Assembly (NCBI GenBank): GCA_044507605.1
Contig: JBIQJI010000018.1
Span: 25,998-89,997, forward strand
Direction of reading: 5' to 3'
Length of the DNA: 64,000 nt
Source of the DNA: Thermopolyspora sp044507605
GTDB lineage: Bacteria > Actinomycetota > Actinomycetes > Streptosporangiales > Streptosporangiaceae
In this document: positions 28,227 through 37,244 of the stretch, one piece after another
Layout: each line of letters starts with the position of its first letter
How positions within the stretch are numbered: the stretch's first letter is position 1
The notes under the pieces: generated by a model
Database searches by the model: none
What the model was told of the DNA's origin: nothing
Seen by the model: only the letters and a program-made list of their open reading frames with translations
Made by a program: the position numbers and the translations under genes

Positions 28227-29387
28227 CTATGCGGAGAACACCTCGCGGAGCTTCACCCGGGCCCCGGTGCGCAGCACGGCCCGGGCGTAGACGATGCCGC
28301 CCGCCCACAGCACGCCCGCGATGGCGATCAGCATGAGCGCGATGGCCAGCGCCGTCTGCCAGAGGGGCACCTCGATGACGGCCGACCGCACCGGCATGAT
28401 CATGGCCGAGAACGGCGGCACCATCGACAGCACCCGCGCCAGGGCCTGGTCGGGGTTCTGCGCCGCGATGAAGCTCATGAAGTAGCCCGCCATCATCAGC
28501 AGGGTGGCCGGGGTCACCACGGCGCCCACCTCCTCCTGGCGGGACACCAGGGAGGCGATCGCGGCGTACAGGACCGCGTAGAACGCGTATCCCAGTACGA
28601 ACCACATGATCGCTCGCAGCACGACGCCGTACGTGCCCTCGGGCAGGTCCGCGATCGACCCGCTGGCCTGGGCCACGACGAGCCCGATGATCGCGATGGC
28701 GACGATCTGGATCAGGCCGAGGACGCCGAGGCCGATCGTCTTGCCGGCGAGCAGTTGCCACGGCCGCAGCGAGGCGAGCAGGATCTCCACGATCCGGCTG
28801 CCCTTCTCCTCCACCACGCCCATGGCGAGCATGCTGGCCGTCTGGGCCAGCAGCAGGAACAGCAGGACGACGATGACCATCGCGATGCCCGCCCGCAGCC
28901 CCGCATCGGCGCTGTCGCCGTTGAGCGACACGGTGGTGAGCGGCGTCACCCGCAGCGCGCGCTCGACCACGGCGGGGTCGAGCCCCGAAGCGGCCAGGTT
29001 CTGCTGGGTGGCGACGGCCCGGTGCACGTCGTCCAGCAGGACCGACAGGTTCTGGCCGGGCACCGTCTTGGCGATCACCCGGGCGTTGTCGACGACCGCG
29101 GCGTCCACGTCTCCGGCGGCGACGGCCGTGCGGGCGGCGGACTCCTGCGGATAGGTTTTGATCGTGACGGTGAGATCCTCCTGCTGGGCGTCGCGCGCCA
29201 CGAGCGCCGCCTGCACGGCTTCGCTGTGCTGCCCCACCAGGCCGATGGAGTAGTCGGAGCCGCCGCCGAAGATCTTCGGCAGGAAGGCCACCACGGCCAC
29301 CAGCACCACCGTCGTGAGCAGCCCGTACCGGAAGGCCCTCGTGCGGGCCCGCACCGTGATCTCGCGCTTGGCCACCAGCCAGATCAC
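28227..29387 (-). CDS. ABC-2 type exporter permease (NatB-like)
   Basis: A 386-aa permease: one N-terminal membrane helix, an external domain of about 130 residues (including DYSIGLVGQHSEAVQAALVA), then five to six helices at the C-terminus. ...MGVVEEKGSRIVEILLASLRPWQLLAGK-type sequence is the ABC-2/NatB hallmark just after the second helix. GTG 29387 overlaps the ATPase stop (GTGA) and has GGGAGGTGG upstream. Family members export Na+ or small molecules or peptides; the substrate is not inferable here. Confidence 0.9.
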   Translation of the reverse strand: MIWLVAKREITVRARTRAFRYGLLTTVVLVAVVAFLPKIFGGGSDYSIGLVGQHSEAVQAALVARDAQQEDLTVTIKTYPQESAARTAVAAGDVDAAVVDNARVIAKTVPGQNLSVLLDDVHRAVATQQNLAASGLDPAVVERALRVTPLTTVSLNGDSADAGLRAGIAMVIVVLLFLLLAQTASMLAMGVVEEKGSRIVEILLASLRPWQLLAGKTIGLGVLGLIQIVAIAIIGLVVAQASGSIADLPEGTYGVVLRAIMWFVLGYAFYAVLYAAIASLVSRQEEVGAVVTPATLLMMAGYFMSFIAAQNPDQALARVLSMVPPFSAMIMPVRSAVIEVPLWQTALAIALMLIAIAGVLWAGGIVYARAVLRTGARVKLREVFSA

Positions 29388-30259
29388 GCGACCACCTCCC
29401 TGAAGATCTCGCTCAGCGTGGGCTCCACCCAGCCGAAGTGCTCCACCTGCCCGGCACGCGTGGCGACGCGCAGCGCCTCCTGGTCGTCGGACGGTTCGAG
29501 GACCACCTCGTCGCCGTCCTTCGCGACGATCGTGCCGGGGAGGGCGTCGGCCCAGCCGGCGTCGGCGCCGGTCACCCTGATGCGCAGCCGCTTGCGCGCC
29601 TCCCGCCGGCGCAGCTCGACGACCGTGCCGCTGGCGATCATCCGGCCGGCCTTGATGATGCCGACCGAGTCGCACAGCCGTTCCACCAGTTCGAGCTGGT
29701 GGCTGGAGAAGATGACGGGCACACCGGCCGCCCTGCGCTCGGCGAGGACGCCGGCCAGCGCGTCGACCGCGATCGGGTCGAGGCCCGAGAAGGGCTCGTC
29801 GAGGACCAGCGCCTCGGGGTCGTGGACGAGTGCGACCGCCAGCTGCACCCGCTGCTGGTTGCCGAGCGACAGGTCGCCGACGTCGTCGCCGGCCCGCTGG
29901 GTGACGCCGAGCCGCTCCATCAGGTCGTCGGCGGCCCTGCGGGCCGCGGGCGCGGTCAGGCCGCCGAGGCGGCCGAAGTACTCGATCTGCTCGCGGACCC
30001 GCATCTTGGCGTACAGGCCGCGTTCCTCCGGCATGTAGCCGAACCTGCGGCGATCGGGCAGGCCGATCGGCCTGCCCGCCCACAGCACCCGCCCCTCGTC
30101 GGCGGTGAGCACGCCCATGATGATGCGCATCGTGGTCGTCTTGCCCGCGCCGTTGGCGCCGACGAAACCGAACATCTCCCCTCGCTCGACCGCGAGGCTC
30201 ACCCCGTCGAGGGCGACGGTCTCGCCGAAGCGTTTGCGCAGCCCTTCCACTCGCAACAT
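29384..30259 (-). CDS. ABC exporter ATP-binding protein (NatA-like)
   Basis: A 291-aa ATPase with Walker A GANGAGKTTT, an LSLGNQQRVQLAVAL signature (LSGGQ variant), Walker B LVLDEPFSGLD and an SSHQLE switch His. A C-terminal extension of about 80 residues is typical of the CcmA/NatA group. It energises the adjacent permease (overlap 4 nt). AGGGAG lies 7 nt before the ATG. The first gene of the operon; its promoter must lie in 30260-30500. Confidence 0.92.
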   Translation of the reverse strand: MLRVEGLRKRFGETVALDGVSLAVERGEMFGFVGANGAGKTTTMRIIMGVLTADEGRVLWAGRPIGLPDRRRFGYMPEERGLYAKMRVREQIEYFGRLGGLTAPAARRAADDLMERLGVTQRAGDDVGDLSLGNQQRVQLAVALVHDPEALVLDEPFSGLDPIAVDALAGVLAERRAAGVPVIFSSHQLELVERLCDSVGIIKAGRMIASGTVVELRRREARKRLRIRVTGADAGWADALPGTIVAKDGDEVVLEPSDDQEALRVATRAGQVEHFGWVEPTLSEIFREVVA

Positions 30260-30701
30260 CCGTGGCTCCCTGTCATCGCCGGTCCCGCAGCCGAGGCCTG
30301 ATGGGGCGGAAATCCGACGTTCGGTCCTGCTTCGTTTCTTCGACGGAGCCTAAAGCGTTCGCAACGCGAGTGAGCACGGCCGAAGCCGGCGTCTGGACGA
30401 TGCGGCCGACGGCCGCTTTCCGGGCATCCGCAACGGCGGGATCCGCCCGCCGGAGAAGCCCGCCCGGCGACCCGGCGATGGGTGCGCGCACGCTCGCGGC
30501 CTGTAGGGGTGTGCCGCCCGGGAGGCGCGGCGGCCGCGGGTCGTGGCCGCCGCGCCTCCCGGCGCATCGCCGCCGATCCGCCATATGTCGCCTTTTGCGT
30601 CGAATGTGACGTTTTATAGGTGACGGCAGGGTACGGGCGTTCTCATGACCTGATTCGCAAAGGTCCCAGATCGGCGGGAGGCCGATAGGGAAGGAGAGGT
30701 C
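30260..30701. other. divergent intergenic region with long hairpin
   Basis: 442 nt without a gene between the ABC exporter and the DUF2795 operon. It holds a perfect 18-bp inverted repeat (30518-30562, listed separately) and, to its right, an AT-richer stretch (TTTTGCGTCGAATGTGACG and TTTTATAGG near 30612) that is a plausible promoter for the plus-strand operon. Confidence 0.6.
30518..30562. repeat. perfect 18-bp inverted repeat (strong hairpin)
   Basis: CCGGGAGGCGCGGCGGCC at 30518-30535 is matched exactly by its reverse complement at 30545-30562, with a 9-nt loop. It lies between two divergent operons, where a simple terminator is not expected. It could insulate against read-through in both directions or belong to a small RNA. 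Confidence 0.85.
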
Positions 30702-31112
30702 ATGGAACGAGGGAGCAGCAAGCACGGGCCCCGTGTCGACGACGAGCAGAAGCACGAGACCGAGGGCCTCGTCAGGGGCGGAGGCCCCACGCACACCGAG
30801 GAGTGGCGGCAGCCCGAGCCGGTCGAGGCGCCCGCCGAAGAACGCCTCGACGACGAGCCCGGGCCGCAGGACCGGCGAGGCAGCCCGCCCGGCATCACCC
30901 CCGCCGACGTCGAACGGCGCAGCAACCTCGCCAGGTGGCTCAGCGACGCCCGCTACCCCGCGGACCGCCGCGCCCTGCTGACGCACGCGGTCGCCAAGGC
31001 CGCCCCGGACCCCGTGCTCAACGCCGTGCGCTCGCTGCCCGACGAGAAGTTCGCCAACGTGGCCGAGGTCGCGGCCGGCCTCGGGCTCGGCATCGAACGG
31101 CGCCGCACCTAG
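30702..31112 (+). CDS. DUF2795 domain protein
   Basis: A 136-aa protein. The first 65 residues are charged and disordered; the C-terminal part is a DUF2795 helical domain (SNLARWLSDARYPADRR, then PDPVLNAVRSLPDEKFANVAEV). DUF2795 proteins are small actinobacterial and cyanobacterial proteins of unknown function, often stress-induced. AAGGAGAGG lies 3 nt before the ATG. Only 37 nt separate it from the Balon-like gene, so it probably shares that transcript and its stress role (inference). Confidence 0.85.
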   Translation: MERGSSKHGPRVDDEQKHETEGLVRGGGPTHTEEWRQPEPVEAPAEERLDDEPGPQDRRGSPPGITPADVERRSNLARWLSDARYPADRRALLTHAVAKAAPDPVLNAVRSLPDEKFANVAEVAAGLGLGIERRRT

Positions 31113-31149
31113 GGGGCCGCCGCCGTTCCCCCGAAGGGAGAACCCCGCA

Positions 31150-32235
31150 ATGAGACTGGACTTCCTGCGCCCGCTGTACGGGTGCCAGGGGCCGTTCGAC
31201 GCGATCTATCTGGACACCAGCCGCACCGACCAGCGGGGAGCGGCCGAGGTCGAGCTGCGCTGGCGCGGACTCGCGGAGCTGCTGATCGAGCAGGGCGCGA
31301 CGCGCGACGAGCTCGCCCCGGTGGACGCCCTGGTCGCCGACCCCGCCAGCGCGGCACCCGGCCAGGCGGTGTTCCTGGCCGAGGGGCGCATCGTCTACCG
31401 CGAGGCGCTGCCCAATCCGCCGCGCCGCCAGACGGCCAGGCGCTCGCCGCTGCCGCACGTCATGCCGCTGCTGGCCCAGCGCGGCGAGAACGTGCCGCAC
31501 CTGCGGGTGATCGCCGACCACACCGGCGCCGACGTGCTGGTCATCGCCGCCGGCGCGCCCCGTGAGCTGACGGTGGAGGCCGAGACGTGGCCGCTGCAGA
31601 AGACCGCCCAGGGCGGCTGGTCGCAGAAGCGCTACGAGCGCAACGTCGAACTCACCTGGGAGCGCAACGCGCTCGCCGTGGCCAAGGTCATCGATGACGA
31701 GGTGCGCCGGCTGGGCGCCGAGCTCGTCGTCCTGGCCGGGGAGACGCGGTCGCGCGCCCTGATCCGCGACCGTGTGGGCAAGGAGGCGGCCGAGCGGATC
31801 GTGATGGCCGAGCACGGCGGCCGGGCACCCGGGGCCGGGCAGCGGCTCTTCGCCAAGGAGGTCGAGGCCGTGCTCGACGAGCACCTCGCCCGCAAGCGGG
31901 CCCGCGTGCTCGGCGTCTACGGCGACTACCGCGGCACCGGGCTCGCGGTCGACGGGCTCGCCGAGACCGTGCGGGCGCTGCGCGAGCGCCGGGTCGGCGA
32001 CCTGCTGATCGTGGACGACCCCTCCGCCGACGGCATGCTGTGGATCGGGCCCGAGGCCACCGAGCTCGCCATCGACGCCGACGAGCTGCGCCAGTGGGGT
32101 GTCGCCGAGCCGGTCCGCGACCGCACCGACGCCGCCCTCGCCCGCGCCGCCGCGCTGACCGACGCCGAGCTGTGGTTCGTGACCCCGTCGGAGCTCGACT
32201 CCTACGACGGCGTCGCCGCCGTCCTGCGCTTCTAG
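31150..32235 (+). CDS. Rv2629/Balon-family ribosome hibernation factor
   Basis: A 361-aa protein matching the actinobacterial Rv2629 family: LDFLRPLYGCQGPFDAIYLD start, a middle eRF1/pelota-like domain (VLVIAAGAPRELTVEAETWP, RYERNVELTWERNALAVAKVID) and a C-terminal L7Ae-like domain (VGDLLIVDDPSADGMLWIG). Balon, the bacterial aeRF1 homologue, binds the A site of idle ribosomes, even with EF-Tu, and Rv2629 is its mycobacterial relative (literature knowledge). No GGQ peptide-release loop is seen, consistent with hibernation and not termination. AAGGGAGAA precedes the ATG. It follows the DUF2795 gene. Confidence 0.88.
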   Translation: MRLDFLRPLYGCQGPFDAIYLDTSRTDQRGAAEVELRWRGLAELLIEQGATRDELAPVDALVADPASAAPGQAVFLAEGRIVYREALPNPPRRQTARRSPLPHVMPLLAQRGENVPHLRVIADHTGADVLVIAAGAPRELTVEAETWPLQKTAQGGWSQKRYERNVELTWERNALAVAKVIDDEVRRLGAELVVLAGETRSRALIRDRVGKEAAERIVMAEHGGRAPGAGQRLFAKEVEAVLDEHLARKRARVLGVYGDYRGTGLAVDGLAETVRALRERRVGDLLIVDDPSADGMLWIGPEATELAIDADELRQWGVAEPVRDRTDAALARAAALTDAELWFVTPSELDSYDGVAAVLRF

Positions 32236-32254
32236 CCGCCGCCGGGGCGGGTGG

Positions 32255-32869
32255 TCAGGTGACGATGACGACCTCGAGGGTGCGGGGGCCGTGGACGCCC
32301 TCCACCCGGTCGAGCTCGATGTCGCTGGTGGCGCTGGGGCCGCTGATCCAGGTGAGCGGGGCGGCCGGGGACAGGCGGGCGATGGCGTCCGGGACCGTGG
32401 GGACGATCTGGTCGGCGCGCACGACGCACAGGTGATAGTCGGGCACCAGGGTGAGGGCCCGGCGGCCCTGCGCGGGGCCGGCGTCCAGGACGATGGTGCC
32501 GGTCTCGGCCACGGCCACGGCGCAGCCGCTGATCACGCCGTCGGCGGCGTCGAGGTCGGCGATGGCCGCCGGCGGGTCGTCGGTCACCGGCTCCAGGCCG
32601 GACGTCGCCGCGAGCCAGTCCTCCGGCAGGCCCGGCGGGACGATCACCTTGGCCCGGCCGGTCAGCGCCGTCGCCACGGTGGCCGCGAGGCCGTCGGCCG
32701 GCACGACGTGCACGATGGCCCGGTAGTCGCGGACCCGCTCGGCGAACAGGTCGATCGGCGGCTCGGCCGGTGGCTCGCCGGCGACGCGGTAGTCGCGGAC
32801 GACCGCCGGGTCGGGCGCTCCGGCGACGGCCGCGCGGATGCGCTGCAGGATGAGGTCGCGCGAGTTCAC
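32255..32869 (-). CDS. lutC: lactate utilisation protein C (LUD domain)
   Basis: A 204-aa LUD-domain protein, third subunit of the LutABC iron-sulfur L-lactate oxidase complex. SRDLILQRIRAAV at the start and VGISGCAVAVAETGTIVLD-type sequence in the middle (ISGCAVAVAETGTIVLDAG) followed by LVPDYHLCVV are diagnostic. GTG 32869 overlaps the lutB stop by 4 nt, completing a fully coupled A-B-C operon. It converges on the Balon-like gene. Confidence 0.93.
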   Translation of the reverse strand: MNSRDLILQRIRAAVAGAPDPAVVRDYRVAGEPPAEPPIDLFAERVRDYRAIVHVVPADGLAATVATALTGRAKVIVPPGLPEDWLAATSGLEPVTDDPPAAIADLDAADGVISGCAVAVAETGTIVLDAGPAQGRRALTLVPDYHLCVVRADQIVPTVPDAIARLSPAAPLTWISGPSATSDIELDRVEGVHGPRTLEVVIVT

Positions 32870-34470
32870 CGGTCCGCCTCCCCTTCTGCGCCGCCGGCGG
32901 GCTCCCCGCCGGCGGGTCCGCCGGTCCTCCCGTCGCCGCCGTCGCCGCCGGCGCCGCCGTTCCTGCCGCTGTCGGCGCCGCCGTCGGTGCGCCGCCACCA
33001 GTCGCGGAACGACTCCTCGGGCACGGGCGGGATGTCGCGGGTGTCGGTCCAGGCGGCGAGGGGGCCGGGCAGCCGCCGGGGGATCAGGCGGCGGAACCGG
33101 GACGCCGCCCGCTGGGCCCGGGTGAGCCGCACCTGGCGGCCGAGCACCCAGCCGGCGGCCCGCATGCCGGCCCGCTCGGCGACGGCGTGCCGGGCCTTGG
33201 ACCGCAGGTGCACCAGCACCGTCGGGATGTCGATGGCGACCGGGCAGACGTCGTAGCAGGCGCCGCACAGCGACGAGGCGAACGGCAGCGAGGCGTCCAG
33301 CCCGGACGCCATGCCGCGCAGCTGAGGTGTCAGGATCGCCCCGATCGGGCCGGGATACACCGACCCGTACGAATGGCCGCCGGCCCGCTCGTAGACGGGG
33401 CACACGTTGAGGCAGGCCGAGCAGCGGATGCAGCGCAGCGCCTGGCGGCCCACCTCGTCGGCGAGCACCCGGGTGCGGCCGTTGTCGAGCAGCACCAGGT
33501 GGAACTCGCGCGGCCCGTCACCGGGCGTGACGCCGGTCCAGGTGGAGGTGTAGGGGTTCATCCGCTCGCCGGTGGAGGAGCGCGGCAGCAGCTGCAGGAA
33601 CACCTCCAGGTCGCGGAACGACGGCAGCAGCTTCTCGATGCCGACGATGCTGATCAGCGTGTCGGGCAGGGTGAGGCACATCCGCCCGTTGCCCTCGGAC
33701 TCCAGCACGACGAGGGTGCCCGTCTCGGCGATCATGAAGTTGGCGCCGGAGATCGCGACCTTCGTCGACAGGAACCGCTCGCGCAGGTGCAGCCGGGCGG
33801 CCTCGGCCAGCGCGGCGGGCTCGTCGGTGAGGTCGCCGGGCGCGGGCCGGCCCCAGGAGGCCATGCGGTCGCGGAAGATCTCCCGGATCTCGGCGCGGTT
33901 GCGGTGGATGGCCGGCACGAGGATGTGCGAGGGCCAGTCGTCGCCGAGCTGCACGATCAGCTCGGCGAGGTCGGTCTCGTAGGCGGTGATGCCGGCGTCG
34001 GCCAGCGCCTCGTTGAGCTCGATCTCCTGGCTGGCCATCGACTTGACCTTGACCACCGAGGTCTCGCCGGTGGCCCGCACCAGCCCGGTGATGATGCGGT
34101 TCGCCTCGGCGGCGTCGGCGGCCCAGTGCACGTGGCCACCGGCCCGGATGACGGCCTCCTCCAGCTGGAGCAGATAGGTGTCGAGGTGGCGCAGCGTGTG
34201 ATCCTTGATCGCCTTTCCGGCGGCGCGGAGCCTGTCCCAGTCGGGCAGCTCGGCGACCACGCCGGCCCGTTTGGCCCTGATGGTGTGGGTCGCCTTGCGC
34301 AGGTTGAACCGCAGCTGCGAGTCCTGTACGGCGTGCGCCGCGTTATCGGGGAACGCGGGCAGCGTCGGCGCGGCCGGCACGACGCCGACGTGCCGGCTCG
34401 GCATGCCCAGGAAGGCGCGCTGCCCGGTCGCGCCCTGCCCGGGCCCGTGCCGCCCTGCCTGCTCGCTCAT
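32866..34470 (-). CDS. lutB: lactate utilisation iron-sulfur protein B
   Basis: A 534-aa protein. The LUD-like core has KVKSMASQEIELNEALAD and the ISGANFMIAETGTLVVLESEG stretch. Two [4Fe-4S] ferredoxin clusters follow: CIRCSACLNVCPVY and CGACYDVCPVAID. The C-terminal 40 residues are a Gly/Ala/Asp-rich tail absent from most family members. It oxidises L-lactate to pyruvate with LutA and LutC. ATG 34470 overlaps the lutA stop by 4 nt and the stop overlaps lutC. Confidence 0.95.
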   Translation of the reverse strand: MSEQAGRHGPGQGATGQRAFLGMPSRHVGVVPAAPTLPAFPDNAAHAVQDSQLRFNLRKATHTIRAKRAGVVAELPDWDRLRAAGKAIKDHTLRHLDTYLLQLEEAVIRAGGHVHWAADAAEANRIITGLVRATGETSVVKVKSMASQEIELNEALADAGITAYETDLAELIVQLGDDWPSHILVPAIHRNRAEIREIFRDRMASWGRPAPGDLTDEPAALAEAARLHLRERFLSTKVAISGANFMIAETGTLVVLESEGNGRMCLTLPDTLISIVGIEKLLPSFRDLEVFLQLLPRSSTGERMNPYTSTWTGVTPGDGPREFHLVLLDNGRTRVLADEVGRQALRCIRCSACLNVCPVYERAGGHSYGSVYPGPIGAILTPQLRGMASGLDASLPFASSLCGACYDVCPVAIDIPTVLVHLRSKARHAVAERAGMRAAGWVLGRQVRLTRAQRAASRFRRLIPRRLPGPLAAWTDTRDIPPVPEESFRDWWRRTDGGADSGRNGGAGGDGGDGRTGGPAGGEPAGGAEGEADR

Positions 34471-35246
34471 GACGTCCGCTCCGTGGTGGCGAGGATCTCG
34501 GCCAGGTGCATGACCCGCACCCCGGTGCGCTGGCGGCGCAGGGTGCCGCCGATGTGCATCAGGCACGAGTTGTCGGCGGCGCACAGCACCTCGGCCCCGG
34601 TCGACACGACGTTGCGCACCTTGTCGGAGCACATCGCCGCGGAGACCGCGGGGTTCTTGAGGGCGAACGTGCCGCCGAACCCGCAGCACTCGTCGGCGCC
34701 GGGCAGCGGCGCCAGCTCCAGCCCGCGTACGGCCCGCAGCAGCCGCTCGGGCCGGTCGCCCACCCGCAGGCCGCGCAGGGAGTGGCAGGTGGGGTGGTAG
34801 GTGACGCGGTGCGGAAAGTAGGCCCCGACGTCGGTCACCTGGAGCACGTCGACCAGGAACTCCGACAGGTCGTACACCTTCGGGGTCACCTCGGCCACCG
34901 CCGCCGCGAACCCCTTGTCGGGGGCGCCGTCCGCGGCCTCGCCCGGCGGTCCGTACCCTGGGCCGCCGGTGGCGGCGAGCCGGGGGTACTGCTCGCGGAC
35001 CATCGCCGCGCACGACCCGGAGGGCGCCACGATCGCGTCGTAGCCCGCGAAGACGGACACGAAACGCCGGGCCAGCCGGGTGGCCTCCGCCGGGTAGCCG
35101 GTGTTGAGGTGCATCTGCCCGCAGCATGTCTGCTCCGGTGGGAAGCCGACCTCGCAGCCGAGCCGCCGCAACAGCGTGACCACGGCCTTGCCGGTGCCGG
35201 GGAAGAGCGTGTCATTGACACATGTCACGAACAGGGCAACGCGCAC
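34467..35246 (-). CDS. lutA: lactate utilisation protein A (CCG-domain)
   Basis: A 259-aa protein with two cysteine-rich CCG repeats, PEQTCCGQMHLNTG and GADECCGFGGTFAL, which bind iron-sulfur in LutA/GlpC/HdrB-type subunits. The N-terminus VALFVTCVNDTLFPGTGKAV is the family start. An AGGAAGG ribosome site precedes GTG 35246. A Gly/Ala-rich insertion lies near residues 92-110. First gene of the lut operon; no GntR-type LutR/LldR regulator is adjacent. Confidence 0.95.
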   Translation of the reverse strand: MRVALFVTCVNDTLFPGTGKAVVTLLRRLGCEVGFPPEQTCCGQMHLNTGYPAEATRLARRFVSVFAGYDAIVAPSGSCAAMVREQYPRLAATGGPGYGPPGEAADGAPDKGFAAAVAEVTPKVYDLSEFLVDVLQVTDVGAYFPHRVTYHPTCHSLRGLRVGDRPERLLRAVRGLELAPLPGADECCGFGGTFALKNPAVSAAMCSDKVRNVVSTGAEVLCAADNSCLMHIGGTLRRQRTGVRVMHLAEILATTERTS

Positions 35247-35547
35247 CGCCCCACCTTCCTGAGCCGGGTCGGCGCCCGGCCTGCTCCGTGTCTCTCCCGA
35301 CCCTATCCGCCCCTATCGGAAACCACCCATTCGGGACGCCGGGAGTGCCACAGGACGTGTTCTACCATGACGTTCGGCGACCGGCCCGCAGGGGTGCGGA
35401 GAGCGCGGCGGGGCGTCGCCGCCTTCCGTGCGCGATCTGTGATCGGCCGACGGATTAACGCGAGGGGCAACGGGATAAGAGAGAGGCAGCGGCTCATGGC
35501 CGCGACCCGTTTCACCCGTCCGCGCATGCCGGGGGGAGATCAAGACG
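35247..35547. other. divergent intergenic region lutA / membrane protein
   Basis: 301 nt with no gene I can support. It should contain the lut promoter and that of the plus-strand membrane protein (an AACGGGATAAGAG stretch near 35469 is a possible -10). No clear operator was found. Confidence 0.4.
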
Positions 35548-36222
35548 ATGCGCTTCGCCTCAGCTTCGGCCGCGGCCGGCCGACCGGCCCTGTGGGTGCA
35601 TGTGACCCTCGCGGGGCAGGTCCTCGCGATGGCGGCGCTCGTGCTCTTCGAACGGCTGGAGGGCGGCCGGCTCGCCCGCGAGCTCGCGCGGTTCGGCGGC
35701 GATCCCGGCTCTCCGGGTGCGGCTGCGGTCGTGCGCCCGGTCACGCTGTTCGCCGTGCTGGTGCTCGCCGTCGCCGCGACGACCGCCGGGGCCGCGACGG
35801 CGTACCTGAGATGGCTGAGCCGGGCGCTGCCGGGGCGGCGGGCCGCCGTGTGGGTGTGGCTGGTGCCGGTGGTCAACCTGATCGCGCCGCCGTTCGCGCT
35901 GCACGCCGCGTGGGACACCGCCGGGCCGGCCGAGCGGCGCCGCAAGCGGTGGCTGGTGATCCTCATCGCCTGGTGGGCGAGCTGGCTGGCCGCCCTCGCC
36001 CTCGTCCTGGCGCGGCTGTTCGCGCACGCCCCCGACCGGCTCACCGGGCTCGGCGTGACCGAGCTCGCGGTCACCGCGCTCGCCGCGGCGCTGTGCTCGG
36101 CGACGGTCCGGGAGATCGGCCGCGTGCGGGTGCTGCGCCGGCTCGCCCCGACGGGGCCGTATCTGGTGCCGCTGCGAGGGGTGCGGTCAACCGCCCGTCA
36201 CACGTACCCAGCCGGGAAGTGA
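35548..36222 (+). CDS. DUF4328-like membrane protein
   Basis: A 224-aa protein with about five membrane helices. The segment WVWLVPVVNLIAPPFALHAAWDTA, followed by a basic loop and LVILIAWWASWLAALAL, is like DUF4328 proteins of actinomycetes. GGGGGAGAT lies 7 nt before the ATG. Its last 36 nt overlap the convergent lipoprotein gene, so the two transcripts are antisense at their ends. Function unknown. Confidence 0.7.
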   Translation: MRFASASAAAGRPALWVHVTLAGQVLAMAALVLFERLEGGRLARELARFGGDPGSPGAAAVVRPVTLFAVLVLAVAATTAGAATAYLRWLSRALPGRRAAVWVWLVPVVNLIAPPFALHAAWDTAGPAERRRKRWLVILIAWWASWLAALALVLARLFAHAPDRLTGLGVTELAVTALAAALCSATVREIGRVRVLRRLAPTGPYLVPLRGVRSTARHTYPAGK

Positions 36223-37149
36223 CACGCCGAGCACCCGCTCGCCGGCCGCCGGCGCCGCGGGCGTGGCCGTCGCCGGCGGGGTGTAGGCGGCGCTCTGATA
36301 CAGCGCTCGCCAGCCGAGACGCCGCCGCACCGAGGAGGCGCCGAGCAGCCGGGCCGCCTCGTCGGTCAGCGTGATCTCGTAGCGGCCGCCGGCGTTGACG
36401 GCGGTGAAGTCGTAGCGCAGGACGTACCACACGACGGCGCCGCCGTCGGCGGAGCGCAGCGCGTAGGACCCGCCGTACGGCGCGGCCTGCTGCTCGGCGG
36501 TCCACCCCGCCCCGGTGAACAGGCGCCGGCCGGCCCACAGGGCGCGGGCCAGCGGGTCGTCTCCGGTGCGGCCCGTGGTGACCGCCGACAGCAGGGCCGC
36601 GGCCTGCCGCTTGGCGGTGGCGCCGGGCCGCGCCGCCACGGCGTACCCCTGCGCGTCGCGGCGCAGCTCCGGCATGGGCCGGGTGATCCGCACGACCTGC
36701 CGCAGCACCCAGGGGGCGCCGGCCCTGGTCTGGGTGAACAGGGCGGCGTCGCCGGTCGCGCCCTTGTCGACCGCGCCCGCCACGAACCACTTGGGGTAGC
36801 CGGCGACGCGCGGTATCGCGAGGCCGGAGCCGAGGGTGATCGCCGCCGCGCGCGGGTCGATGGCGCGCAGCCGGGTGCCGACCTGCTTGGCCGCGCCGGC
36901 CTCCAGCGCCGCCGCCGACGGGTCGGCGCCGCCGCCCGCCGCGGCGTAGCGCTCGATCACCTGGGCCGCCTGGCCGGGGGTGATCGCAGGCGGTGCGCCG
37001 CCGGGCGTGGCGGGCGACGCCGGGGACGTGGTGGACGTGCCGGGGGCGGTGGGCGTGGAGGTCGGCGCGGGCGGGCCGCCCCCGCAGGCCGCGAGCAGCG
37101 CGCACAGGGCGAGCGTCAGAGCGACGAAGAGTACGCGGGGGCCTGTCAC
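36187..37149 (-). CDS. secreted lipoprotein of unknown function
   Basis: A 320-aa protein with a lipoprotein signal: hydrophobic stretch ending in the lipobox LLAAC (Cys about 22). A Thr/Pro-rich linker of about 35 residues follows. The mature domain (about 55-300) contains KWFVAGAVDKG, WVLRQVVRITRPMPEL and VVWYVLRYDFTAVNAGG strands, reminiscent of NTF2-like or DUF8094-type extracellular domains; I am not sure which. Start GTG 37149. The 3' end overlaps the convergent membrane-protein gene. Confidence 0.8.
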   Translation of the reverse strand: MTGPRVLFVALTLALCALLAACGGGPPAPTSTPTAPGTSTTSPASPATPGGAPPAITPGQAAQVIERYAAAGGGADPSAAALEAGAAKQVGTRLRAIDPRAAAITLGSGLAIPRVAGYPKWFVAGAVDKGATGDAALFTQTRAGAPWVLRQVVRITRPMPELRRDAQGYAVAARPGATAKRQAAALLSAVTTGRTGDDPLARALWAGRRLFTGAGWTAEQQAAPYGGSYALRSADGGAVVWYVLRYDFTAVNAGGRYEITLTDEAARLLGASSVRRRLGWRALYQSAAYTPPATATPAAPAAGERVLGVSLPGWVRVTGG

Positions 37150-37244
37150 CGGTTCTCATTCCACGTCAGGGGTCTGTCTTCGCATTACACCTGATGAAAG
37201 GGCACGACCGATAGCCGTTCGGGAATCGGGGGGCATTGCGCGCG

